Assembly (NCBI RefSeq): GCF_050624435.1 | Contig: NC_134539.1 | Coordinates: 142,386,025 to 142,450,024 of the forward strand | Source: Tenrec ecaudatus | Taxonomy: Eukaryota > Chordata > Mammalia > Afrosoricida > Tenrecidae | Reading direction: 5' to 3' | DNA: 64,000 nucleotides | Shown here: one piece after another, positions 44,546 through 56,093 of the stretch | How positions within the stretch are numbered: position 1 is the first letter of the stretch | How the letters are laid out: the number at the start of each line of letters is the position of its first letter | Program-made: the position numbers and the translations under genes | Notes under the pieces: generated by a model | What the model saw: only the letters and a program-made list of their open reading frames with translations | What the model was told of the DNA's origin: nothing | Database searches by the model: none

Positions 44546-44700
44546 AAGGAGCCCTGATGGCCCAGTGGTTGAAGCTACTAACCATAAGGTTGGTGGTTCA
44601 AGCCTACCAGCTGTTCCATAAGAGAAAGTTGAGACTATACACTCAGTAAAGATTTGTCTCTGAAACCCTATGGAACAGTTCTAGTGGGTGCCGAGCCATT
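44546..44700 (+). mobile_element. AfroSINE, 3'-truncated
   Basis: Good head 'ggagccctgatggcccagtg', B-box-like 'ggtggttcaagcctaccag'; the end is degraded at 'gggtgccgagccattagt'. Confidence 0.82.
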
Positions 44701-45222
44701 AGTGTGAGTTTCAAAGGGCCAGATTTAAGTATTTAATCTGTAAGCCCCTGTGAGCTCTCAAAGCTGACCTGTCATGGTTCCTTTCTCTGACAGAGCCTCA
44801 CCCGGAAGAGAAACTGCTTGGAGTGGAATAAAAATCAGCCAGGGTGAAGACGACAGAGTTTGAGAGAGGAAATTGGCAAACCAAAGTGGTGAGATAACAT
44901 AAGGCAAAGAGCATTATTTTTCTACACACTCCAACGCCAGCAGAGCGCTCTGGGAAGAAATGTTTCTCCAAGTGCCACTTTATTATCAAAGTTCAGAGAA
45001 GCGAATTTCATGTAAAAATAAGCAATTAAAAAATTCAAAATCATATCCCACATATATTTATTAGAACGTGAAAAGTGGGGTGGGGGCAATGGGGTGTGGA
45101 GAAGGTTCAGAAGCTGAATGACATTCCTACCAATAATCAAAATTTCCTACCCATGCATCCACAAGACAGATCCAAACTGTAATCTGCTATTTCTCATGTG
45201 CTAAAATACATTAACAAAAGTT
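44701..45222. other. No gene recognised
   Basis: Spacer region between the inverted repeat arms. Nothing assignable. Confidence 0.4.
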
Positions 45223-45405
45223 GGGCATTTGTCAGTGGAGCTAGGCTTGCAAGCCACATAGCAGGAGAGCTTAGTGCCTTTGGACAGGAGATTTGCTGGT
45301 AGACAGGAGTGCTGCTAGGCACTTACTGGTGGAACTGAAGAGTTTTGGTAAGTCTTGCCCACGGAGAGCAGATGCTGAGCCAGCCCAAGAGGCCTAAGGG
45401 AACAA
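45223..45405 (-). repeat. Right arm of the ~180-bp inverted repeat
   Basis: 'gggcatttgtcagtggagct' to 'ggcctaagggaacaa', the reverse complement of 43934-44112. Spacer about 1.1 kb. Confidence 0.9.
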
Positions 45406-45429
45406 TTATGCATTAAGAAAACAACAGAA

Positions 45430-46751
45430 ATAAGAAGCAGAAATTCAGAAATGAAGTGATATAATTCAGGAAGTAATTAGAAATAAAAAAATTAATTCAG
45501 AAATGAAGGGTAAGCTGGAAAAAATGACAGCAAATAAATACATCAGTAGTATCTGAAGAAACAAATGAAAAAGAAGAAAGTGTTCACTTTTTTTAAGGAA
45601 GAAAGAATAACCAAAGGATTTGAGAGAAACAAATACTGAAGACTGACAAAGAAGATACAAGCTATAGATAATAGACGTACCCAAAGATGAACACAAAAAT
45701 AAGGAAACAGATGAAAAACTAAAATTATTATTTCAGAAAATCTTTCTGGAAAAAAATTGAAATGAAAGATTGTTGGAGTACACCATATACCTAGAGCGAT
45801 CAGTTCTAGGAAAACTATTGGATTTAAAAGATAAAGGGTAATGAAACAATACCCTTTGGGAGTATTTTTCTAAGGGAAGGAAAATAAAAACAAATGAACA
45901 TTTCACTTATTGGGAAAATAACATTTTATTCTTATCAGACTTCCTTTTTTAGATTATTATCCTAAATGCAGTAATATTTTTAGATACTTAAGGAACTCTG
46001 GTGCTACTGTTGGGTGAGGGTTGGCTTGCTAGGGTTCAGAGAAAGACAAGAGTGTATATTCCCATAAAGACTGACACTCCTAAAATTCCTTCTACAGAAA
46101 TAAGCCTACAGATGACGAATACACTGTAGTGATTAGGTCATAGACTTAAAAAAATAACTCTGGCTTATATAGTTAAAAAAACAGATGAAAAGATATAGAA
46201 TTCATTGGACTCTCATAATTTAAAAATGTAACAACTGACACTAAGGGTCTAATGGATGGGCATACCATGGAATTAAACCTAGCAGGGACTAGCAAGCTAG
46301 AAGACAGGTCAATAGGAAATACCCAGATTGTAGCACAGAGTAAGCACAGAATACAGAGAAAGGATTATTACAAGAAACATATGTCGCATGATAGAGAGAG
46401 CTAATGAGATTTTCTGATTGTCAATGCAGTCTCAGAAGTGAAGAGAAAGATACATATTTGAAGATACACTAGCCAAGAATTTCCCAAATTAACAGATGAA
46501 ATTAAGTGACAGAATATATGAATGATAAATACAGGAAAATTATACCCAGTCAATCCACTGAAAACTAAAGACAAATACAAAAATCTTAAAATCAGTCAGA
46601 TTGAAAAAGGCATAGAAGGGACTTCAAGAGGTTTATGGGAAAATGAAATGAAAAGATAACGGAAAATTTCTATGAATTTTTTAAGGTCCCCTCATATTAT
46701 CTTCAAATGACTGACAGCTAACTTTTCACCAGAAATGCGAGATGGCAGTGT
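45430..46751 (+). mobile_element. Old L1M or HAL1 LINE, ORF1-side sequence
   Basis: A-rich plus strand. From 46280, 'gctagaagacaggtcaatag', 'tgtagcacagagtaagcaca', 'catatttgaagatacactag' and 'actgacagctaacttttcac' follow the ORF1 region of old L1 or HAL1 in order. The frame is destroyed by many stops. A SINE at 45989 and an LTR at 46752 interrupt it. Confidence 0.6.
45989..46092 (+). mobile_element. AfroSINE fragment
   Basis: 'aaggaactctggtgctactg' head and 'tattcccataaagactgaca' body. Truncated. Confidence 0.55.
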
Positions 46752-47265
46752 GGTAGTTATATAATCTGTTGTCAATTTAAGAGGAATACAAGTGAAGAAG
46801 TGGAGTCTAGACTGTCAATCATTATATGGGCAATGAGGCCTCTGTATAGGCATGGCCTTCCCCTGAGGATTCTGGGAATTGTTGTATTACCTCCTTGGAG
46901 GCGGGAGACACTCTCTTTGCTCACTCCCTGAGAGACTATCTACTGACAAGACACATGAAGGAAGTAATGCTGATGGCAGCGAGAGCCCTGGATTTGACGA
47001 AGTCACGTGGAGACCCCTGCCAGTGCTGAGATGCTTCTACTGCCACCGGATCCACAAGACTTTGCACACACAGGCCTGTGATCTTTCTGCATACAGCGTG
47101 ATTGCATGTGTTTCGTGAGTCTGAAGAGGATTTTACAGATTGATATCGGACATATGGGCTGGGATGTTTTCTCAATATTCAACCACTCTTGTATATAAAG
47201 CTCTTTCCTACACATATGAGAGTGTCCATGAATTTGTTTCTCTAGTCTACCCAGACTCATACACC
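46752..47265 (+). mobile_element. LTR family A
   Basis: 'tggtagttatataatctgtt' to 'ctacccagactcataca'; same landmarks as 31581-32085, including 'gtatataaagctctttccta'. Flanking 5-bp duplicates are not clear. Confidence 0.7.
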
Positions 47266-47269
47266 ATCC

Positions 47270-48225
47270 ACTACATATTTGTTATCCTGAGATTTGATAA
47301 GGACAAGTACTATAAATGTAAGCAAGATGAAAGACGTACTAAGGAGATGGAATGTTCCCATTACATCTTTAACTTTTTGAAATGAATTTGATGCCTGTTT
47401 TATAAAATATTTCTTGGTAACACTTGGCTTGTTGGGATATATAATTCATATTACATTTATTTCATTTGAGTACATACTTGTCATTGGTCTATTCCAGAGT
47501 GCAAACGAAATTAAAGCCATACCCCCTTCTACCCCCCCCCCCCAGAGAATGTCAAATCTAATTGTAGGCTAAAATAAAACAACTTGAGATGAAATTAGAA
47601 GAGTTTAACACAAGAAAATATGGTATAGGATAGGCTAAAGTTGCTACATATAAGGATCTGAAAATAAGAAATTATCACATGTTATTATTGGGGAAAGGAT
47701 TCAAAAAGAGATAAATTCTGGTTTGGAAGATTAGATGGAAGCGTGTGAAAGAGAAGGGGCATAAACTTTTCTAAGTGGGGAAGGTACATGCAAAGATAGG
47801 AGGGAAATAGTATGTCACATTCGGGCAACTATGAGCAGACAGGAACTGAGGGAATGTGTGAGGCTAGAGAGAAGCAGAGGGACAATTGGTATATCTTTTA
47901 TTTTTGAAATACTGTGGATTTTCTTTTCCTGATAGAAATAACCTTCACTGTCATTTGCCCAGTTAGACCACTTAGCTGATATAATGACAGTCCCAGCTTC
48001 CTAGGCTATTATTTGCAATAATTTCTGTCACACAAATGTAATGGGAAAAACACATTGCAAAGTGAATGACTTTTACAATGTATTGCCTGCTGACATTTGG
48101 GAAATTAGATCCCAAATTACATGAGGTGTTTTCCTACCAAGAGAAGATAAATTCACTCTAAAACTCAAAAACAAATCTACATGTTCAATTAAAATTCTGT
48201 CCTTTTGGCAAGACTCTTCTCAAAG
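47270..48225. other. No gene; (C)12 at 47532-47543
   Basis: AT-rich. A C homopolymer interrupts it. No repeat family recognised. Confidence 0.4.
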
Positions 48226-48227
48226 GA

Positions 48228-48352
48228 CGCTGTCAGGCAGGTGTTGAACTGATAACTGCAAGGTCTGTGGTTCAAAACCACCAGCCGCTCCATAGGAGAA
48301 AAATGAAGCTCTCTGCTCCCATAAAGATTTACACCATTCCCATAAAGATTTA
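48228..48352 (+). mobile_element. AfroSINE, 3'-truncated
   Basis: 'ggtctgtggttcaaaaccac' B-box region and 'ctctgctcccataaagattt' body. The body end is tandemly repeated ('cccataaagattta'). Confidence 0.7.
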
Positions 48353-48379
48353 TTATGGCTGACAACAGATGGGTCTTGG

Positions 48380-49290
48380 CTGAAAGCAGCGAAAACCCAG
48401 AAGGATGTTTACTTGTGTTTTATTGACTATGCAAAGGCATTTAGCTATATGGATCCTAACAAATTAAAGATAACATGGAGAAGATTGGGCATTCCGGATC
48501 ACTTCATTGTACTCATGCAGAACCAGTACATGGGTCAAGGGACAGTCATTCTAACAGAATTAAGGAATATTGCATGGTTCAAGGTTAGGAAAGGTGTGTG
48601 TCAAGGTTGTATCCTTTCACTATGCAATTTGTAGGCTAAGAACAATTTCCAAGAAGCTGGACCATAGGAAAAAGAATGTGTTTTATATCATCAGAACTGG
48701 AGAACGGTTTATAAACAACCTGCACTGTACAAATGACACAACCGTGCTTGGAGGAGGAGGACGTGCAGTGAGGAGGACTTAAAGCACTTGCTGATCAAGA
48801 CCGAGGAGTTCAGTATGGATTGCAACTCAATGTAAAGGAAACCCAAATCCTCACAATTGGACCAATACACAATCTCATGATAAACAGAGAAGAGTTTGAA
48901 ATGGTCAAGGATTTCATCTTGCTTGGATCCACAGTCAAAGCTCACGAACTCAACAATCAAGAACTCAAACAACGTATTGCATTGGGCAAATCTGATAAAC
49001 AAGACTTCTTTAAAGGGTTGAAGAGCAAGGATGTCACTTTGCGGACTTCACCCAAGGTACACTTGACCCAAGCCATGGTAGTTTCAGTCGCCTCATGTAT
49101 ATGTGAATGTTGTACAATGAATAAGGAAAAAGAGAAAGCTCCTCAGTGAGATAGATTGACATAGTGATTTCAACAATAGGGTCCAACATGAGAACAACTG
49201 AGACTGGCACAGTACTGGGAAGTGTTTCATTCTACTGAACATAAATAAGGTCACTGTACGTTGGAACTGACTCAATGGCACCTAACAATG
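48380..49290 (+). mobile_element. RTE (BovB-like) LINE with reverse-transcriptase remnant
   Basis: A 73-codon frame (48413-48634) reads 'CFIDYAKAF', 'LGIPDHFIVLMQNQYMGQ' and 'KVRKGVCQGCILSLCNL', which are reverse-transcriptase fingers and palm blocks. Downstream 'TNDTTVLG' sits where YADDTT is expected, so the catalytic motif is mutated. A frame at 48820-49149 ('ILLGSTV') continues the thumb region. The 3' end 'ggcacctaacaatgta' is present. Inactive. Confidence 0.88.
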
Positions 49291-49489
49291 TAAGTTGGAA
49301 TCAACTCTATGGCAGTGAGTTTGGCTTGGGGGTTTTATTCAAACTAATAACCATGGGCAGAGAGGATTCCTTCTTAAGGAGGATATGTGAAGCCGAGTAT
49401 TCCAGATGTGTCCCCATCCAGACAGAGTTCAGTGCAGCTCTTGGCAGGGTCTGTCATCTGAGCCCCATCTCAGGAAGACTCCCGAGGAG

Positions 49490-49672
49490 CCCTGGTAGTG
49501 GAGTGGTTACATGTGGGGCTATGATCCACATGGTGGACAGTTGGAAACCACGAACAGCTCCGAGGGAGAAAGACTATGCTTTGTGTGCCAGTAAATAGTA
49601 CAGTCTTGCAAACCCCACGGGGTGGCTGTGAGTCAGCATTGGCCCAATGGCAGTGAGTTGGGTTTGGTGGTG
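49490..49672 (+). mobile_element. AfroSINE
   Basis: 'ggagccctggtagtggagtg' head, 'gtgagtcagcattggcccaa' tail. A short isolated AfroSINE tail also lies at 49284-49330. Confidence 0.85.
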
Positions 49673-49939
49673 CCCATTCTCTCATGCACCCACCTGCTTC
49701 AATGCCAGAGGCACCCTTGCACAGCTGGCTTCCTTTCTGTTTTTCTGGGAAAAGCACAGCCATGCTCCTTAAAGGACAAATGACCTTTCATTTCTCGATT
49801 CCCACTCAGCAAATTCCTCTGGTACCACTTGCAGAGGCCTATCTCATCATGAATGTACATTTGCTTCCGCCCTTTCTCCTCTTCCAGTAAGTTTTTGTGT
49901 TGAGGGCTGTCGGGCTAAGCCACAGTGTTTGTTTATGTT

Positions 49940-50045
49940 AGATACCATGGCACCAGCCCTGGTCAGCCCCTGTACAACAAAGTGAACCATTGCCCTGTCT
50001 TCATATTCATTGGCATGTTTGAATCCATTGTTGTGGCCACTGAAA
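49940..50045 (-). mobile_element. RTE 3' end fragment, antisense
   Basis: 'gttagataccatggcaccag', 'cctgtacaacaaagtgaacc' and 'tgtttgaatccattgttgtg' parallel 30525-30630. Confidence 0.55.
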
Positions 50046-50084
50046 TGATTCTAAATCTCAGATCATGTTCTGTGATCCATGGGG

Positions 50085-50250
50085 CTGTCATTGACTGATT
50101 TGTAGAAGTCTGTCTAGTCTGGAGAGAAAGATAGCGCTTTCTACTCTGATACACGGTGCCGTCGCAATAGTTCATGGGGTAGTTCTACCCTGTCCTATAC
50201 AGTTTCTCTGAGTCAGCATCCGATTGAGGGCAGTGAGTTTGGTTTAGGCT
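50085..50250 (+). mobile_element. AfroSINE
   Basis: 'tggagagaaagatagcgctt' body and 'tctctgagtcagcatccgat' tail. Diverged head. Confidence 0.65.
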
Positions 50251-50740
50251 GAAAGCTCCCAAGAAACCTGTTAACCATGGATGACCCTGCTGGTATTTGA
50301 AATACGAAATATGCCAGTTAATTGCCCAGCTTACCAGCATCAAAACAACATGCAAACCCCACTGTAGATCAGAAATGAGTCCATAGAAGGGCCTTCTACG
50401 AGCTAACTGAAATGCTCCGATTTCAGGTCAAAGTCTTCTTTGTCTACTGAGCATGTCCAGTTTGTGTGCTGACTAGAACAAGGTGGTGAGAAGAATGGAA
50501 GACAGACAAGGAGATAATGGAACCTCGCACGATTAGAGAGCGAATCTGGAAATTAACTGAGAATGCTAAAGAAAATTAGTATAACAAAGCTATAGAGGAG
50601 GGTCAATAATTTCTACATCACTCAGCCTAGAAGATCACTTTGACAATTAAATGGATTAAAGCATACATGTTACCATGGTTGATGTATCATTAAGAGCACA
50701 CCCATCTATATGAACAGTAGTATGTGCTCATGCACTTGTA
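50251..50740. other. No gene recognised
   Basis: Nothing assignable. Confidence 0.4.
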
Positions 50741-50830
50741 CTTTGTAGTCTTAGAGGTCTGGTTTGAGCTCTGGCTTCAAGTGAGCTGAATGATCTTGGT
50801 TATATTACTAACCCCTCTAAGGCTAAATTA

Positions 50831-51006
50831 TAAGGAGCCCTGGTGGTGTAGTGGTTAAAGCATTCAGGTGCAAACCAAAGGGCCACCAGGCACTCCCTGG
50901 ATGAAAGATATTTAGTCTTGGAAACCTTTTGGGGCAATTTAACTCTATCCAACAGGGTTGCTATGACTCGAAATGGACCCAATGGCAATGGAGTGGAAGG
51001 GTTTGT
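50831..51006 (+). mobile_element. AfroSINE inside MIR
   Basis: 'aaggagccctggtggtgtag' head, 'gttgctatgactcgaaatgg' tail; well preserved at the 5' end. Confidence 0.88.
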
Positions 51007-51114
51007 TTCTTCGTTTATGAAGTGAGAGTGCCAATAATATCTGCCCAGCAGGACTACTGTGATGATGTAAAAGACACATAAACACTACTTATTAAAAGCT
51101 GAGCACTACTGTTG

Positions 51115-51345
51115 GACTGTTGTTGTTAGACCTGTAGAGTTTGTTCGGACTCACAGGGGTCCTGTGTGCCCTGCCCAGTCCTGTGCCACCTTCACAACTG
51201 TTCTGAGGCTTGAGCCCACTGTGTTGATCCATCTTGCCACGTGGGGGCCTTTCTATTTTTTGCTTACCAAGCATGGTGTCCTCCTTCAGGGACTAGTCCT
51301 TCTTGATAACATGCCCACAGGGCATAAGATGAAGTACTAAGTTTT
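51115..51345 (-). mobile_element. RTE 3' fragment inside MIR, antisense
   Basis: 'ccactgtgttgatccatctt', 'ttaccaagcatggtgtcctc' and 'agggactagtccttcttgat' match the RTE 3' region in reverse. Confidence 0.7.
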
Positions 51346-51410
51346 GGAAGCCTGTCTCAGTCATTTCTATAGCTGGCAGGTAGCAAGCACATAATAAATG
51401 TTAGCCTTTA

Positions 51411-51738
51411 TTAGTTTTTAAAATGTTTGTAAGGGGTTTCTCTACAGCAAATTGGTTTAGATTCATTAGGAGGAATGCCTAATTAAAATAGTCTTAAACT
51501 GAGTCTTTTGGGGCAGCAAATTATCCCCTCTAATTGATCTTCTTGTTGAATCTGTATTTTCATTTAGTTAGCTTAAATGCAGTCACACCTGTAAACATGC
51601 CTTTGCTAACACTGAGCAGGTAACTGTGTAAAGAATTAGGCACATATGTAGTCAATAGCTCACAGAGCTTGAAAGTTGCCCAAAGCAAATTAGGTGAAGA
51701 TCCTGAATACTTGAATTGTAGGCAAATGTATCTAAATG
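51411..51738. other. No gene recognised
   Basis: AT-rich; nothing assignable. Confidence 0.4.
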
Positions 51739-51740
51739 TA

Positions 51741-52304
51741 CCTGATGAACTATCCCCGGATTTTTTTCACCGCTATGCATATATTTACTTTTTTAACAAA
51801 ACAACTTTATCACCTTCAAAGTACTCTCCATTCCACTTAATACATTTGTCAAATGCAATTCCATTCTTGGAAACGTTTTTTGAACTAATCTGTTTGGATG
51901 GCTAACCGCACCTCCCTTGCTTTTTTCTTCACCTCTTCTACATCATCAAATTGCTGTCCTTTCATGTCCCTCTTAATTCACAGAAACAAAAAGAAGTCAC
52001 ATGGAGGGAGGTTCAGGTGAGTTAGGTGCGTGGGGCAAGAGAGGCATGCTGTTTTCCCCACAAAACTGGTTCACTGAGATGGCTGCGTGAGCAGGTGCAT
52101 TGTTGTGGTGGCAAAACCCGTCCCCCCCATCTGCCACCAGTCAGACTTTTTTTGTGGCACACTGTTATGCAAACTTTACAGAACCTCTGAATAGAAAGCT
52201 TGATTAACAGTCTGAACTGGTGGAACGAACTTGAAATGCACTATCTCCCTCACGTCAAAAAAACAAAACAAATGAGCATCGGTTTTTTTGGGGTACTCCC
52301 TTTG
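51741..52304 (-). mobile_element. Mariner-like transposon, antisense, internally deleted
   Basis: A second copy of the 36563-37505 family, 564 bp. The right end 'ggggtactccctttgta' matches the family's terminal repeat; the left end is diverged. On the minus strand it carries 'NNAPAHAA', 'SMPLLPHAPNSPE' and 'FPRMEL' blocks in broken frames. The N-terminal half is missing. Confidence 0.8.
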
Positions 52305-53905
52305 TATTGCTGTCAATCCTTATTAAAATCCTGCCGTTTTGTAGACTGGGAAAATAGTAACTGTATATAATAGAAAAAATAGATATAGTTTAGAAAAATA
52401 GAAAAATAATAAAGAGAATAGTGACTGGCCAGTGTACCTTCAAAAGTAATCAACACAAGAAAAAGTTGATCAGATTGCCTTTCCTGTCTTGGGTGGTGCT
52501 TAATCTGAAGATCTGGTCATTTTGGCAGGAATTCTTGGGAAGATAAATTACTCTAACCAAAATAAATAAAGGAAGGGGAATTTAAATATCACTCAAATCA
52601 GAGAGGATAGGGTCAAGGAACAGGAGGAAGAATTTTACATTTTCAGGTGCCTCACCAAAACTCTGGCTTGGGCAAGGTTTTTCCAATATGGGCTGCTAAG
52701 CCACTCTTGGAAACAACTAGCTAGTCCAAGTTCGTGAAAGCAAACTGAACGTACTGGCCCAACTTTCTCAGTCTAGGGCTTAGATGCCAAATTTAGCCTC
52801 CGGCTATTTCTTTCTGTTGAAATTCTCTGAGGACTTGTTTGACCTCCTTTTGGAAAACTGCAAGGGAATTCACTTTTGGATTGTGGCCCAGCAAGTAGGG
52901 AGGGGCTCACCTGGCTGTCTCATCCCTCAAATAAATTAATGATAAAGTATACCGGGGTACAGTCCATAGGAAGGAAGGCACAAGTCCCTGGAGGCAGACG
53001 TGGGACCAGGAATTTTCCAGATAACTAAACATGACCCCCAACATCAGATATGTTAATCAACTTGAGAGGAAATCTCTAAAAGATATATTGTATCTATTTC
53101 TGTCTATTTTGAAATTAGGATTCTTTCAACTGACAGTGGAAGTGTTACTTGGTAACTAAGGAAAACTTGGAAAGTAAACAATCACTTGCCTTCTTTAGAA
53201 TTAATTTAGCTAATAGTTTAATTTAGTTAATAGCTCATTATCAATGTATGTTTAATCAGACATACACACACACAGCCATAGTAGGTATTTTTTAAAAAAC
53301 AAAAAAATTTTTATTGAAAATCAGGTAGGAGTTTGCATGTTATTGGAGTTTGGGGAACAAAAAGAGGTCTATACATTGTCTCTCTATCTTGAAATTAGTT
53401 GGCTCAACAAACCCCCTCAGTAGTCACTGTTCTGAATAGACCTTTTGGGAAGGCGCTCTAATGAGACTAAGACAGACAGAGCGCTACTGAGAGAACTTGT
53501 CTGCAGCCAGCCACTAATTGCAGAGACACATTCATGTGTAAGCATGTTTCATTTGAAATAAATTTGCACATTTGAACCCTTGTACCAATACTTTTTGACT
53601 TCGCCTTGTGTAGCAAATCTCCTGGCCATGCTGCCTCCTCAGCCCTGCAGGCTATTGCAGATTGGCGCCAGTAATGCCTACAGCTACAGTCATATCAGCT
53701 CCCCTCCCACCCCGCCCATGCTGGTCACTGTTTCTTTTACTGGTGGTTTTGGCCAAGCCAGTTGCTGGGAAGAGGAAGTCTATTTATTTATTTACTTTTC
53801 AGTGGTATGTGTTGTTCCAACACGGATTCTCGGTGATTTGAAATGCAAGTGAGCTAACCAATTGTTCCAACACCTATTCTCAATCTTTGGAAATACTTCC
53901 ATATA
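52305..53905. other. No gene recognised
   Basis: 1.6 kb with no recognisable repeat or domain. The 53580-53852 frame (90 codons) has no known motif. Confidence 0.4.
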
Positions 53906-53914
53906 CAACAGTGT

Positions 53915-54008
53915 TGGGCAATGAATGTACAGATGTGCTTTACACAATTGATGTATGTCTGGATTGTGGTAAGAGCTGTATGAGCCCCTAATAAAACGAT
54001 TGAAAAAC
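53915..54008 (+). mobile_element. Very short L1-like 3' insertion (94 bp)
   Basis: 'gggcaatgaatgtacagatg' to 'gagcccctaataaaacgatt' plus a short A tail. Flanked by perfect 9-bp 'caacagtgt' (53906-53914 and 54009-54017). Confidence 0.88.
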
Positions 54009-54391
54009 CAACAGTGTCATTAACTGACAATCCATTTTCTTGCCTTAGTCCGCGTTTTCTATTTGTGAGCCAACACCTCACTAGTTCTAGTTACACAGTT
54101 TGTATATTTTGAGAGAGCTGGCATATTCTTAAAAATAAATAAATAAAACAACTGACGTACGACGATTCATAAGTACACTTCCAGATGAATTTTTGAAATA
54201 GCATGTCAAGTTCATTAAAAATTCCATTGGGTAACATTCTTCTTTACAATATTGAGGCTTTTCACCAGGGACTTGGTATGCCTTTTATTCACCGAGTTCT
54301 TATGTCATTATGTTTACAGTTTCCTTCTGTGAGTGATGTATATATAGCTTGTTCCTAAGATTTTTTCATTGTTATTTTTTGTGGCTATTTT

Positions 54392-56078
54392 GTTGTTGTT
54401 GTTTTCTTAAAAATAATTTTATTGGAGGCTCATACAACTCTTATCACAATCCATCCATCCATCCATCCATCCATCCATCCATCCATCCATCGTGTCAGGT
54501 ACATTTGTACATTTGTTGCCATCACCATTCTCAAAACATTTTCTTTCTACTTGAGCCCTTGATATCAGCTCCTCATTTTGTCCCCGCCATCTCCCAACAC
54601 CCCCCTCCCTCCTGAACCCTTGATAATTTATCAATTATTATTATTTTGTCATGTCTTACACTGTCTGACATCTCCCTTCACTCACTTTTCTGTTGGTTGT
54701 TTCCCAGGGAAGGGGTTATATGTAGATCATTGTGATCAGTTCCCAATTTCTCCCCCACTTTCCCGTTACCCTCCTGGTATAACTACTCTCATTATTGGTC
54801 CTGAAGGGATCATATGTCCTGGATTCCCTATGTTTCCAGTTCCTATCTGTACCAGTGTAGATCCTCTGGGCTAGCCGGATTTGTAAGGTAGAATTGGGAT
54901 CATGATAGTGGGGGGTGGGGCAGGAAGAACTAGAGGAAAGTTGTGTTACATCGTTGCTATACTGCACCCTGATTGACTCATCTTCTCCCCGTGACCCTTC
55001 TGTAAGGGGATGTCCAGTTGCCAACAGATGGGGTTTGGGTCTCCACTCTGCACTCCTCCTCATTCACAATGATATGATTTTTTTTCTTTGATGCCTGATA
55101 TCTTATCCTATTGACACCTCATGATCACACAGACTGGTGTGCTTTTTTCATGTGGGCTTTGTTGCTTCTCAGCTAGATGGCCACTTGTTTATCTTCAAGC
55201 TTTTAAGACCCCAGACGCTATATCTTTTGATAGCCAGGCGCCATCAGCTTTCTTCACCACATTTGCTTATGCACCCTCTTTGTCTTCAGCGATCGTGTAG
55301 GGAAGGCGAGCATCATGGAATGCCAGTTTAATAGAACAAAGTGTTCTTGCATTGAGGCAGTACTTGAGTGGAGGCCCAATGTGCATCTGCTACCTTAATA
55401 CTAAACCTATAAATATATTTACATAGATCTATTTCCCCATCATCATATATAAATATATTTACATATGCACATGCTTGTGTTTAGACCTCTATAAATGCCC
55501 TTTGTCTCCTAGTTCTTTCCTCTATTTCCTTTCCTCTTGTCCCACTATCATGTTCGGCCTTCATTTGGGTTTCAGTAATTCCTCTCAGTTACATTGCCCT
55601 TGATCAAGCCCTACCAGGCCTCCTACACCCTCCTCACCATCGATTTTGGATCATTTGTTGTTCCCTTGTCCCTGGGTTTGTTAGCATCCACTTCCTCTTC
55701 CCCCACCTCCCCCTCTCCCATGTCCCTCCAGAACCATCCATCCCACTGTTTTCTCCTCCAGACTGTTTATCCAGCCTATCTTGTCTAGATAGACCTGCAG
55801 AGATAATGATATGCACATAAAACAAGACAGAGCAAAACAAAGGAATAAAACAAAAGAACAACAATAACAACAAACCAACGACAAAAATACGAAAAACCTG
55901 TAAATAGTTCAAGGTCTGTTGACCTTTAGGAGTGTTTTCCAGTCGAGTCTGATGGGGTGCCAGGCCTTGGCCCCAAAGTCTACTTTTGGCATTCACTGGG
56001 GACTTCGTTGCTCTGTTCCCCTTGTTGTTCTGTTGCATGCCCTTAGTGCTTTGCCTCAGTGTGATGGGGTCAGGTTGG
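54392..56078 (-). mobile_element. L1-like long 3' region with 15-bp target duplication
   Basis: A 1,687-bp insertion, antisense, bounded by perfect 'ttttgtggctatttt' at 54377-54391 and 56079-56093. The element's A-rich tail and signal lie at the left, (ATCC)n at 54451-54491, and its truncated 5' end at the right ('gtgatggggtcaggttgg'). Several short frames occur but none resembles L1 ORF2. Confidence 0.9.
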
Positions 56079-56093
56079 TTTTGTGGCTATTTT

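Larger units (their letters stand above)
50745..51410 (+). mobile_element. MIR SINE split by an AfroSINE and an RTE fragment
   Basis: Three MIR parts in order: 50745-50830 ('tggtttgagctctggcttca'), 51010-51112 ('cttcgtttatgaagtgagag') and 51370-51410 ('agcacataataaatgttagc'). The intervening DNA is an AfroSINE and RTE sequence. Confidence 0.65.

Noticed and set aside
48413..49149. Reverse-transcriptase gene
   Set aside because: Sequence is clearly RTE-derived, but frames are split and the YADD-equivalent position is mutated, so it is annotated as a dead LINE.
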